DNA from: Mycobacterium colombiense
GTDB taxonomy: Bacteria > Actinomycetota > Actinomycetes > Mycobacteriales > Mycobacteriaceae
Direction: 5' to 3'
Assembly (NCBI RefSeq): GCF_003284935.1
Contig: NZ_QMEV01000010.1
Coordinates: forward strand, 55,462 to 119,461
DNA length: 64,000 nt
The translations under genes were made by a program, and so were the position numbers. Numbering within the stretch: position 1 is the stretch's first letter; each line of letters starts with the position of its first letter. The notes below the pieces were generated by a model. It searched no databases, was not told the origin of the DNA, and was given only the letters and a program-made list of their open reading frames with translations. Shown piece by piece: positions 17,838-25,645 of the stretch.

Positions 17838-17877
17838 TCATTGAGGGGCCCGTCCAACGGGTACCGTCGTGGTCGAT

Positions 17878-18639
17878 ATGACCGTCATCCTGTTACGGCA
17901 CGGCCGCTCGAGTTCGAACACGGCCGGCGTCCTCGCCGGTCGCTCCGAGGGCGTCGACCTCGATGACAAGGGCCGCGAACAAGCCGACGGCCTGATCGAT
18001 CGGATCGGCGATCTGCCGATCCGGGCGCTGATCAGTTCGCCGCTGCTGCGCTGCCGGCGCACCCTGGAACCGTTGGCCGACGCGCTGTGCCTGACGCCGC
18101 TCGTCGACGATCGGCTTGCCGAGGTGGACTACGGCGAATGGACGGGCCGCAAGATCGGCGACCTGGTCAGCGAACCGCTGTGGAAGGTCGTGCAGGCGCA
18201 CCCCAGCGCGGCGGTGTTCCCCGGCGGCGAGGGCCTGGCGCAGGTGCAGGCCCGGGCCGTGGCCGCCGTGCGCGAGCACGACCGCCGCCTGGCCGCCGAA
18301 GCCGGGGAGGAGGGCCGCGGCGACGTGCTGTGGGTCGCTTGCACTCACGGGGATGTCATCAAGGCGGTCATCGCCGACGCGTACGGCCTGCACCTGGACG
18401 GCTTCCAGCGCGTCACCGCCGACCCGGCGTCGGTCAGTGTGATCCGCTACACCGAACTGCGCCCGTTTGTGTTGCACGTCAACCACACCGGCGCTCGTCT
18501 GTCCGCGTCCTTGCGCGCCGGGCCCCCGGCGAAGGAAGAGGCAAAGCCCGAAACCGGCCCCGGGTCCAACGGGGAGGCGCAGCAACCGGCCGCGGGAGTG
18601 CCGTCCAGCGACGCGGTGGTCGGCGGTTCCACGGATTAA
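17878..18639 (+). CDS. Histidine phosphatase (phosphoglycerate-mutase-like, Rv2135c orthologue)
   Basis: 253 residues. The phosphohistidine motif LLRHGRS at residues 5-11, SSPLLRCRRT, the acidic EVDYGEWTGR and the second catalytic His in ACTHGDVIK define the histidine-phosphatase superfamily. M. tuberculosis Rv2135c is reported as an acid-phosphatase-like enzyme rather than a mutase; I cannot assign the substrate. The C-terminal ~40 residues are a low-complexity Pro/Gly/Ala tail without fold. ATG 17878 begins exactly at MTVILLRHG; an ATG-like codon three residues earlier is less likely. It is the first gene of a tight rightward run with the two following genes. Confidence 0.9.
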   Translation: MTVILLRHGRSSSNTAGVLAGRSEGVDLDDKGREQADGLIDRIGDLPIRALISSPLLRCRRTLEPLADALCLTPLVDDRLAEVDYGEWTGRKIGDLVSEPLWKVVQAHPSAAVFPGGEGLAQVQARAVAAVREHDRRLAAEAGEEGRGDVLWVACTHGDVIKAVIADAYGLHLDGFQRVTADPASVSVIRYTELRPFVLHVNHTGARLSASLRAGPPAKEEAKPETGPGSNGEAQQPAAGVPSSDAVVGGSTD

Positions 18640-18711
18640 TACGGATTAATCCGGCGGCTGGCACCATCGGATCGCACGGCGACGGCAACTGCCGGTATTT
18701 TGGGAAGTGCC

Positions 18712-19299
18712 ATGGCCCGCGCAATTCATGTCTTCCGCACACCCGACCGCTTCGTGGCCGGGACCGTTGGCCAGCCCGGAAATCGCACGTTTTACATCCA
18801 GGCTGTGCACGACGCCCGCGTGGTGTCGGTGATATTGGAGAAACAGCAGGTGGCGGTGCTCTCCGAGCGCATCGGTGCGCTGCTGCTGGAGGTGAACCGC
18901 AGGTTCGGCACGCCCGTTCCACCGGAGCCCGCCGAGATCGAGGACCTCGATCCGCTGGTCACCCCCGTCGACGCCGAGTTCCGGGTCGGAACCATGGGCC
19001 TGGGCTGGGATTCGGAGGCCCAGACCGTGGTGGTCGAGCTGCTGGCGGTCACCGACGCCGAGTTCGACGCCTCGGTGGTGCTCGACGACACCGAGGAGGG
19101 TCCCGACGCGGTCCGGGTGTTCTTGACGCCGGAGTCGGCGCGCCAGTTCGCCACCCGCTCCAATCGCGTCATCTCCGCGGGGCGGCCGCCGTGTCCGCTG
19201 TGCGACGAACCACTGGACCCGGAGGGCCATATCTGCGCGCGCGCCAACGGATATCGGCGCAGTGCGCTGCTCGGGCCTGACGATGACCCCGAGGTCTGA
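18712..19299 (+). CDS. DUF3090 protein with C-terminal zinc-ribbon motif (Rv2134c orthologue)
   Basis: 195 residues. It starts MARAIHVFRTPDRFVAGTVG and contains the family blocks FYIQAVHDARVVSVILEKQQV and EFRVGTMGLGWD. It ends in CPLCDEPLDPEGHIC, a four-ligand zinc-binding motif. Function is unknown; the invariant pairing with the next gene (kinase-like SCO1664 family) across actinobacteria suggests a common pathway. ATG 18712 lies 8 bp after GGGAAG. Its 3' end overlaps the next gene by 17 bp. Confidence 0.9.
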   Translation: MARAIHVFRTPDRFVAGTVGQPGNRTFYIQAVHDARVVSVILEKQQVAVLSERIGALLLEVNRRFGTPVPPEPAEIEDLDPLVTPVDAEFRVGTMGLGWDSEAQTVVVELLAVTDAEFDASVVLDDTEEGPDAVRVFLTPESARQFATRSNRVISAGRPPCPLCDEPLDPEGHICARANGYRRSALLGPDDDPEV

Positions 19300-20098
19300 C
19301 GACCGTGAGGTGTTGCGCGACGGCGAGCTGACGGTCATCGGACGGATCCGCTCGGCCAGCAACGGCACCTTCCTGTGTGAGTCGACGCTTGGTGAGTCAA
19401 GCGTGCACTGCGTCTACAAGCCCGTCGCGGGGGAGGCGCCGCTATGGGATTTCCCGGACGGGACGCTGGCCGGCCGCGAGCGGGCCGCGTATCTGGTGTC
19501 GGCGAAATTGGGCTGGAATATCGTGCCCTACACCATCATTCGGCACGGCCCGGCGGGTCCGGGAATGTTGCAGAAATGGGTGCAGCAACCCGGCGACGCC
19601 GTGGACACCGAGCCGCGGCCGGGGCCGGATCTGGTCGACCTGTTTCCCGCCGGCACCAAGCAGCCGGGCTATCTGCCGGTGCTGCGCGCCCTCGACTACG
19701 CGGGCGACGAGGTCGTCCTGATGCACGCCGACGACATTCGCCTGTGGCGGATGGCGGTGTTCGACGTGCTGGTCAACAACGCCGACCGCAAGGGGGGCCA
19801 CGTGCTGCGCGACCTCGACGGCCACATCTTCGGTGTCGACCACGGCGTGTGCCTGCACGTCGAGGACAAACTGCGCACGGTGCTGTGGGGGTGGGCCGGT
19901 AAGCCGATCGACGATCACACCCTGGAAGCCGTGGCCGGACTGGCGGACGCGCTCGACGATCATTTCGGCGACGAGCTGACCGAGCACATCACCCGGGCCG
20001 AAGTGCGTGCGCTGCGCGCCCGCGCGCACGCGCTGCTGGACCGCCCGGTGATGCCCGGACCCAACCGGCATCGCCCCATCCCGTGGCCGGCCTTCTAG
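19283..20098 (+). CDS. SCO1664-family protein, PI3/4-kinase-like fold (Rv2133c orthologue)
   Basis: 271 residues. A nucleotide-binding kinase-like fold is suggested by SNGTFLCE, HCVYKPVAGEAPLWDFP (ATP-contacting Lys), then DVLVNNADRKGGHVL and FGVDHGVCLHVEDKLRTVLWGW, which hold the catalytic-loop Asn/Asp and the metal-binding Asp. The family resembles HipA/PI3-4 kinases, but its substrate is unknown. ATG 19283 lies inside the DUF3090 gene, giving translational coupling. I consider the assignment to family firm and the activity inferred. Confidence 0.88.
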   Translation: MTPRSDDREVLRDGELTVIGRIRSASNGTFLCESTLGESSVHCVYKPVAGEAPLWDFPDGTLAGRERAAYLVSAKLGWNIVPYTIIRHGPAGPGMLQKWVQQPGDAVDTEPRPGPDLVDLFPAGTKQPGYLPVLRALDYAGDEVVLMHADDIRLWRMAVFDVLVNNADRKGGHVLRDLDGHIFGVDHGVCLHVEDKLRTVLWGWAGKPIDDHTLEAVAGLADALDDHFGDELTEHITRAEVRALRARAHALLDRPVMPGPNRHRPIPWPAF

Positions 20099-20207
20099 CG
20101 GTGATCGCAAGCGCGGCGCAGCCGGGCGCAGCGGGTTGCCGGCATAGGTCGCAGCCGCCCGCCGCCATCGGTGCGGGCCGCGGCACGCCGTCGGCGATAC
20201 TGAACCA

Positions 20208-20999
20208 GTGAGCAACCGCGCGGACGATCTGGCTGACCCGACCGATGCCGCGCTGGCCGCCGATCTCGCCGCCGAAGCGGGGGAGTTGCTGCTGATGGTC
20301 CGTGACGAAGTCGGCTTCGGGTATCCCTGGGCGCTGGGCGACGCTGGCGACAGCCTGGCGAACGCCTTGATCCTGCGGCGACTGCACGCGGAGCGGCCCG
20401 ACGACGCGGTGCTCAGCGAGGAGGCCTACGACGACCTGTCTCGCCTCAACCACGACCGCGTGTGGATCATCGACCCGCTAGACGGCACCCGGGAGTTCTC
20501 CACGCCGGGCCGCGACGACTGGGCGGTACACATCGCGCTGTGGCAGCGGCCCAGTAACGGCCAGCGCGAAATCACCGACGCGGCGGTGTCGTTGCCGGCC
20601 CGCGGCAACATCGTCTACCGCAGCGACACCGTGACCGCGGATTCCGCGCGCGTCGGCGTCAGCGACACCATCCGCATCGCCGTCAGCGCCACCCGTCCTC
20701 CCGCGGTGCTGCACCGGATGCGGCAGACGCTGCCGATCCAGCCCGTCGCGATCGGCTCGGCGGGGGCGAAGGCGATGGCCATCATCGACGGGGACGTCGA
20801 CGCCTACGTGCACGCGGGCGGCCAGTGGGAGTGGGATTCGGCGGCCCCCGCCGGGGTGGTGATGGCCGCCGGCATGCACGCGTCGCGGCTCGATGGGTCG
20901 CCGATGCGCTACAACCAGCTCGACCCGTATCTGCCCGACTTCGTGATGTGCCGCGCCGAGTTGGCGCCCATCCTGCTGGGCGCCATCCGCGGCACCTAA
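20208..20999 (+). CDS. cysQ: 3'(2'),5'-bisphosphate nucleotidase CysQ (Rv2131c orthologue)
   Basis: 263 residues. The inositol-monophosphatase/FIG superfamily metal site is present: [34 protein letters not shown], and the C-terminal [18 protein letters not shown]. CysQ removes the 3' phosphate of PAP (and PAPS) formed during sulfate assimilation and sulfolipid synthesis; the M. tuberculosis protein also acts on fructose-1,6-bisphosphate and inositol phosphates in vitro. GTG 20208 is the start. The small gene Rv2132 that lies nearby in M. tuberculosis is not seen in the 109-bp gap upstream. Confidence 0.93.
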   Translation: MSNRADDLADPTDAALAADLAAEAGELLLMVRDEVGFGYPWALGDAGDSLANALILRRLHAERPDDAVLSEEAYDDLSRLNHDRVWIIDPLDGTREFSTPGRDDWAVHIALWQRPSNGQREITDAAVSLPARGNIVYRSDTVTADSARVGVSDTIRIAVSATRPPAVLHRMRQTLPIQPVAIGSAGAKAMAIIDGDVDAYVHAGGQWEWDSAAPAGVVMAAGMHASRLDGSPMRYNQLDPYLPDFVMCRAELAPILLGAIRGT

Positions 21000-21118
21000 C
21001 GGCGATAGGCCGGCTGCGGCCGGGCCGGCGCGTCAGCCTTTGGCCGAGAGCGGCCGGTCCGTGTATTCGACGAGGCTGCCTTTCGGGCGGCTGTCGTCGC
21101 CCGCCTAGGCTGATTGCC

Positions 21119-22354
21119 ATGCAGTCGTGGTCTTCCCCAGAGGTCCCCGTGTTGCCGGGGCGCGGCCCGGAGCTTCGGCTGTATGACACGTCGGACCGAC
21201 AGGTGCGTCCCGTGGCGGCCGGATCGACCGCCACGATGTATGTCTGCGGCATCACCCCGTACGACGCGACCCATCTGGGCCACGCGGCAACCTATCTGGC
21301 GTTCGACCTCATCTACCGGCAGTGGCTGGATCTCGGCCACGAGGTCCACTACGTGCAGAACGTCACCGACGTCGACGATCCGCTGCTCGAGCGCGCCGAG
21401 CGGGACGGCATCGACTGGCGCGACTTGGCCGCGCGTGAGGTGTCGCTGTTCCGCGAAGACATGGCGGCGCTGCGCGTCCTGGCCCCCCGCGAGTACGTCG
21501 GGGCGACCGAGGCCATCGCGGAGGTCGTCGAACTCGTCGAGAAGATGCTCGCGTCGGGCGCGGCGTACGCGGTCGACGGCGAATACCCGGACATCTACTA
21601 CCGCGCCGACGCCACGCGCCAGTTCGGCTACGAATCCGGCTATGACCGCGACACCATGCTGCGACTGTTCGCCGAGCGCGGCGGCGACCCGCAACGGTCC
21701 GGCAAAACCGACCAGCTCGACGCCCTGCTGTGGCGGGCCGCGCGGCCGGGGGAGCCGAGCTGGCCCTCGCCGTTCGGCCCCGGGCGCCCGGGCTGGCACG
21801 TCGAGTGCGCGGCGATCGCGCTCAGCCGCATCGGCAGTGGCTTGGACATTCAGGGTGGGGGCAGCGACCTGATCTTCCCGCATCACGAATTCACCGCCGC
21901 GCACGCCGAATGTGTCCGCGGCGAGCGGAGATTCGCGCGCCACTACGTGCACGCCGGCATGATCGGCTGGGACGGGCACAAGATGTCCAAGAGCCGGGGC
22001 AACCTGGTCCTGGTGTCCCAGCTGCGCGCGCAGGGTGTCGAGCCGGCGGCCATCCGGCTCGGGCTGCTCGCCGGGCACTACCGCGGGGACCGGTATTGGA
22101 GCGACCAGGTGCTCGACGAGGCCGTCGCCCGGCTGCTCCGTTGGCGTCGCGCCAGCGGGCTACCGGCCGGGCCGGACGCCACCGACGTGATCGCGCGGGT
22201 GCGCCAATACCTGGCCGACGATCTCAACACTCCCAAAGCCCTTGCTGCGCTTGATGGTTGGGTCACCGACGCGCTGGACTACGGGGGTCACGACGCCGAG
22301 GCGCCCCGGCGGGTGGCTGCGGCGATCGATGCGCTATTGGGCGTGGCCGTCTAG
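21119..22354 (+). CDS. mshC: Cysteine:glucosaminyl-inositol ligase MshC (Rv2130c orthologue)
   Basis: 411 residues. This cysteinyl-tRNA-synthetase-like enzyme joins Cys to GlcN-Ins with ATP in mycothiol synthesis. It shows [21 protein letters not shown] (zinc Cys and HxGH signature), [23 protein letters not shown] and KMSKSRGN (adenylate loop), and it lacks the anticodon-binding domain of CysS. ATG 21119 gives the family length; the frame is open further upstream, but that part is antisense-like filler. It is the last core gene before the 26-kb accessory block. Confidence 0.95.
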   Translation: MQSWSSPEVPVLPGRGPELRLYDTSDRQVRPVAAGSTATMYVCGITPYDATHLGHAATYLAFDLIYRQWLDLGHEVHYVQNVTDVDDPLLERAERDGIDWRDLAAREVSLFREDMAALRVLAPREYVGATEAIAEVVELVEKMLASGAAYAVDGEYPDIYYRADATRQFGYESGYDRDTMLRLFAERGGDPQRSGKTDQLDALLWRAARPGEPSWPSPFGPGRPGWHVECAAIALSRIGSGLDIQGGGSDLIFPHHEFTAAHAECVRGERRFARHYVHAGMIGWDGHKMSKSRGNLVLVSQLRAQGVEPAAIRLGLLAGHYRGDRYWSDQVLDEAVARLLRWRRASGLPAGPDATDVIARVRQYLADDLNTPKALAALDGWVTDALDYGGHDAEAPRRVAAAIDALLGVAV

Positions 22355-22376
22355 CCCGGGCGGGACATGCGCTGGG

Positions 22377-23621
22377 TCACGCAGGCTGGCCGCTTCCCAG
22401 GCTGGTTCCCTCCGCGATGACCCCTTCGGTTGCCGCATGTTCGGCTGCCACATGTTCGGTTGCCGCATGTTGGGCCGCTGTCCACCATTTCGCCAGTGCC
22501 GACAGATCGGCGGCTTCCTCGTAGAGGTTGGTGGACCGGGAATTGACCACCAAGGCTTGGTCGGGCGTCGCGGGGCTGTCCCCTGCGGTCTTGGCCTCGG
22601 CCGCGCGCGCCAGCTCGAAAGCGTCTGTCGCCGAAGCGCGTTCGTCGGCCGGCACGGAATATGTCCGGAAGAAACGCGCCAGCTCGTCTTCAGAGGTAGT
22701 GCGGACATAGTGGCGCAGCTGCAGGATCGCGTCGCGGATTTCGATGACGGTCTGGTGCAGCTGCAGCGTGGTCTTTTGAAACCGGCGGTCGTCGTGCTCG
22801 AGGTCGAAACTGCTTTCCGGGACCACGGTCGTCATGCTGAGCCGCAGCGGCTGCAGACTTCTCCACATGCGGCTGACGCGGTCGAGTCCAAGAAAGGAAT
22901 GCAGCCGCACGGCGAGCGGAACCGCGCCGAAGAGATACACGATGACGGCCATCCACAGGACTTCGAATCCGTGCACCCGCATCCGGAACCGCACGGTGTC
23001 GGTCCAGCCGAGCTGGTCGCTCACCGCCAACACCAGCGCCTCCAGGCAGGCTGCGGCCGTCAGGGCGACGGCAAGCACCCCGGCGGCCGCCAGCAGCAAT
23101 TCGCGCGTGTCGGTGGCCCTGAGCAGCTCCGCGCCGAACATCCACAGCAACCGCACCACCAGGGTGACGAGGATGGTCAGGTACAGGCTCAACGCCAACA
23201 CCGCATCCCAGCCGCCGGCCACCTCGAACGGCTGACCCGCGACGCGAGCACGGGTGCCCACGGCCAGGAAAGCCGCGGACAGCGCAACGGCGGCCACGCG
23301 GTAATAGCGGTGACTGCGACGCGTCGCCTCCGGTGAGATCCGGTTCCACAGCATGGTGAAGCCGATGAATTCAGCGTCCGCCAATATCATTGCGACGCAG
23401 GACAATTGCTGGGCGGTGGTCACGCTCATGAGGGCGCCTGTAGACAACATCGCTTCCACCCGGCGCTCGCGCAGCAGCTGCGCGAGCAGCAGCCAGGCCA
23501 TCACGTTGTTGAAGTAGGTCTGGTACAGGTTCGCCTTGCACCACCGGAACCGCGCCGCAAGAAGCATCGCCATGATCGTGATCACGGGCCACGCGACGAT
23601 ACCCGGGATGATGGAGGTCAT
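22377..23621 (-). CDS. MAB_1171c-type multispan membrane protein (putative transporter)
   Basis: 414 residues. Six to seven hydrophobic segments lie in the first ~240 residues (for example IIPGIVAWPVITIMAMLLAA and VLWMAVIVYLFGAVPLAV). A cytosolic helical region follows with RRFQKTTLQLHQTVIEIRDAI and LRHYVRTTSEDELARFF. The C-terminus contains three 15-bp repeats (22426-22470) encoding AxEH-type pentapeptides. The family is annotated as a putative transporter and travels with XRE and ImmA-like genes in actinobacteria; transport has not been shown as far as I know. Its ATG overlaps the stop of the ImmA-like gene (ATGA), so it is the third cistron of that operon. Confidence 0.8.
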   Translation of the reverse strand: MTSIIPGIVAWPVITIMAMLLAARFRWCKANLYQTYFNNVMAWLLLAQLLRERRVEAMLSTGALMSVTTAQQLSCVAMILADAEFIGFTMLWNRISPEATRRSHRYYRVAAVALSAAFLAVGTRARVAGQPFEVAGGWDAVLALSLYLTILVTLVVRLLWMFGAELLRATDTRELLLAAAGVLAVALTAAACLEALVLAVSDQLGWTDTVRFRMRVHGFEVLWMAVIVYLFGAVPLAVRLHSFLGLDRVSRMWRSLQPLRLSMTTVVPESSFDLEHDDRRFQKTTLQLHQTVIEIRDAILQLRHYVRTTSEDELARFFRTYSVPADERASATDAFELARAAEAKTAGDSPATPDQALVVNSRSTNLYEEAADLSALAKWWTAAQHAATEHVAAEHAATEGVIAEGTSLGSGQPA

Positions 23622-24130
23622 TGGCGACGAAAGAAGGCGCTGCGCATCATCGAGCGACGCTCGGTAGCCTCCGCGGCGGCGATCAGCAACAGGGAAGCGA
23701 ACATCTCCGCGTCGCGCTCCTGATCACTCGCGTAGTCGCCACGACCCAATACCGCGCGGACCGTTTCGGGATCGATGTCGGGCAGGGCCTGGCGGCACAC
23801 CCTGTATTCGGGCGCCTCGTCGAAGCCGTCACCGCCACATCGACCGTGACCCAACAAGATGTGCCCGATCTCGTGGCCCACGATCTGGTCGATGTGGTAG
23901 TCCGTGGTGCCGACCTCATGCAGGATCAGGTCTTCGTCATCGCAGGCCAGCCAAATTCCGCAGGGGCTGTCCGCTAGCGTCGCGGTGTCCGTCGGGACCA
24001 GCCTGATGGCGCGACCGCGCATCTGGCCCAAGTTCTCGATGAAAACGTTCCGGTCCCACGGCACCGGAATCGGGAGGTCGCGCGTCAGCGCGAGTATGTC
24101 AGCGTTCGAGGCCGCCATCTCGTTGGTCAT
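23618..24130 (-). CDS. ImmA/IrrE-type metallopeptidase
   Basis: 170 residues. The zinc-peptidase motif HEIGHILLGH sits around residues 82-91, followed by an EYRVCRQALPDID helix and ERDAEMFASLLL, which supplies the third ligand region of the COG2856 family. ImmA-like proteases cleave a partner repressor in response to stress, as in ICEBs1. Here the overlapping upstream XRE protein is the natural partner, by inference. ATG 24130 overlaps the end of the XRE gene by 32 bp; ATG 24118 is an alternative. There is no signal peptide, so it is cytosolic. Confidence 0.85.
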   Translation of the reverse strand: MTNEMAASNADILALTRDLPIPVPWDRNVFIENLGQMRGRAIRLVPTDTATLADSPCGIWLACDDEDLILHEVGTTDYHIDQIVGHEIGHILLGHGRCGGDGFDEAPEYRVCRQALPDIDPETVRAVLGRGDYASDQERDAEMFASLLLIAAAEATERRSMMRSAFFRRQ

Positions 24131-24578
24131 CTCTCTGCGAAGAAATCGGGGGCAGCCGTTCAAGCTCGCGGAGGTGGTCGACGATCGCCGCCAGGCTGTT
24201 GAGGGCCTGGGGTGTCAGCCCCGATGCGCGCGCCGCCAGATCGCGCACGCCGTTATCACGCAATGCCTGTAGAAGATTCAGTTGCGCGTCGATCGCCGGG
24301 TCGGTGCCGCGATCGATCAGATAGGACGGCGGCACGCCGAAGAAATCGGCGATCGCCCTCAAATGCGCGACAGTGGGATTCGTCTTTATGCCGCTTCTGA
24401 GCTGCCAGAGGTACGCCGGGCTGATCGGGACGCCGGTCTTGTCGGTGATCGCCGCCGCGGCCGCGGCGTTGGACAACGGAGGCGTGCCGGCCTTGCGCAT
24501 GAGCTCGAACAGCTTGTTCAGCCGGGCCGCCAGCTCGCCGTCGTTGGATCCGTTGGCTGTGACGCCATCGGCTGCCAA
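24099..24578 (-). CDS. XRE-family helix-turn-helix regulator
   Basis: 159 residues. The N-terminal HTH covers about residues 12-90 with ISPAYLWQLRSGIKTNPTV and LRAIADFFGVPPSYL. The C-terminal half is helical (LTPQALNSLAAIVDHLRELERLP) and could dimerise or contact the protease. The TTG start at 24578 follows GAGAG. It heads the operon XRE - ImmA - membrane protein and probably autoregulates through the GTGTAC-type sites upstream (24610-24803), an inference from the repeated motifs. Confidence 0.85.
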   Translation of the reverse strand: MAADGVTANGSNDGELAARLNKLFELMRKAGTPPLSNAAAAAAITDKTGVPISPAYLWQLRSGIKTNPTVAHLRAIADFFGVPPSYLIDRGTDPAIDAQLNLLQALRDNGVRDLAARASGLTPQALNSLAAIVDHLRELERLPPISSQRDDQRDGGLER

Positions 24579-25645
24579 TGCACTCTCGTTTCATCTGATC
24601 TCTGGCGGTGTGTACTCATGTTACAGGGCGGTCCTCCTCGACGGTCCCGAAACGCTACTCGCGAAAACTTTTCGGTGCGCGGCTGCGACCTCGGCGTCTG
24701 TGGATGGTGAAGCGCTTCATCTCGGTTATGCACAGGCGCGCGGCGTTCCGTCTTGCATTTTCATCAGTGTACGGTTGAATTTCCGGCGTGTACTGGCGTA
24801 TACAATTCGCCGCGGCGTGTGCCCGGCCGGGTGTGGCGATCGACGTGCGGCGCGGTTCGCCTACGGACCCGGCTTTGCTGGTGAACGACGAGGGGCGGGC
24901 ACCAGAGCGCCGGGTCCGCCTTCCCGCGGGGAGGCTGGGGATTTCGAAGGTCTTCCCTGCTGGGTTAGGGCCTCGTCCGAATCGGCGAAGCGTGGCGAAG
25001 CGCGATAGACCAGGGTGTCGGAGGCCGTCCGCAAGAACGGCAAACTCGACCGCCGCTTCGATGGCGGCGCTGACCCGTTGTCGACGTCGCGTAGGAAGGG
25101 ACCCCCTCGGACGCAGATGTGGCACTGAGACGTGAATTCCAGGGGTGCCGACACCGGTCCGGCGGTGTTAGCTATGGCTGCGATGCGGGGCCAAAAATTT
25201 GTTCTGCGCGTATGCTCGGTGGTCGGCCAGAAGCGGGACCAGCTGTGGATAAGAGTTTGCTATGAGCCCCCCGTTGATCCGCCGTTCGAACCTATGAAAC
25301 ACCTGTATAACCTGGATATTAATTTACACGGGTGTCGAATCGCGGCGGGTCGAAACAATTTGCTGCCAGGTGCAGATTGGCGTATATTTTTCGGTAATTG
25401 CTGGACTGCAGAAGGGATGAGTCCGGTGCACACGACGAGCGGGCGCGCAGGGCCGTCAGTGAACGGTCGGCTGCGTCGCTACCCGCGTCGTGATCATCGT
25501 CGGCCACAAGAGCGTCGTGTGGCCGTTACCGCTTGGGCTGGTTGCCGGCCCATCTGGACTTTGGAACGCTATCCACTGGCTACCGCCCTGGCTTTGCGAA
25601 ACGCCAAGGCGCCGGTGCTCGCTCGCTAAAAATTAGGGTTTTCTG
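24579..25645. other. 1.07-kb intergenic region, AT-rich toward the right, no convincing gene
   Basis: Frames at 24788-25135, 25132-25629 and on the opposite strand are Arg/Pro/Ala-rich, lack plausible ribosome sites and resemble no family. The left part holds the GTRTAC motifs and a promoter-like pair. The stretch 25190-25400 is markedly richer in A+T than its surroundings (CCAAAAATTTG, GGATATTAATTTACAC) and may hold the promoter of the LAL regulator at 25646. Confidence 0.5.
24610..24804. promoter_or_regulatory. Cluster of GTRTAC motifs over a promoter-like element
   Basis: GTGTAC occurs at 24610-24615, 24767-24772 and 24788-24793, and GTATAC at 24798-24803; the last three are 21 and 10 bp apart, two turns and one turn of DNA. 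They overlap TTGAAT (24775-24780) and TATACA (24799-24804) with 18-bp spacing on the plus strand, a sigma-A-like pair. The first site lies 32 bp upstream of the XRE start. This is the pattern of an XRE-type operator. Confidence 0.5.

Noticed and set aside
24788..25629. Possible genes in the region before the first LAL regulator
   Set aside because: No ribosome sites, skewed residue composition and no recognisable motif; treated as intergenic.
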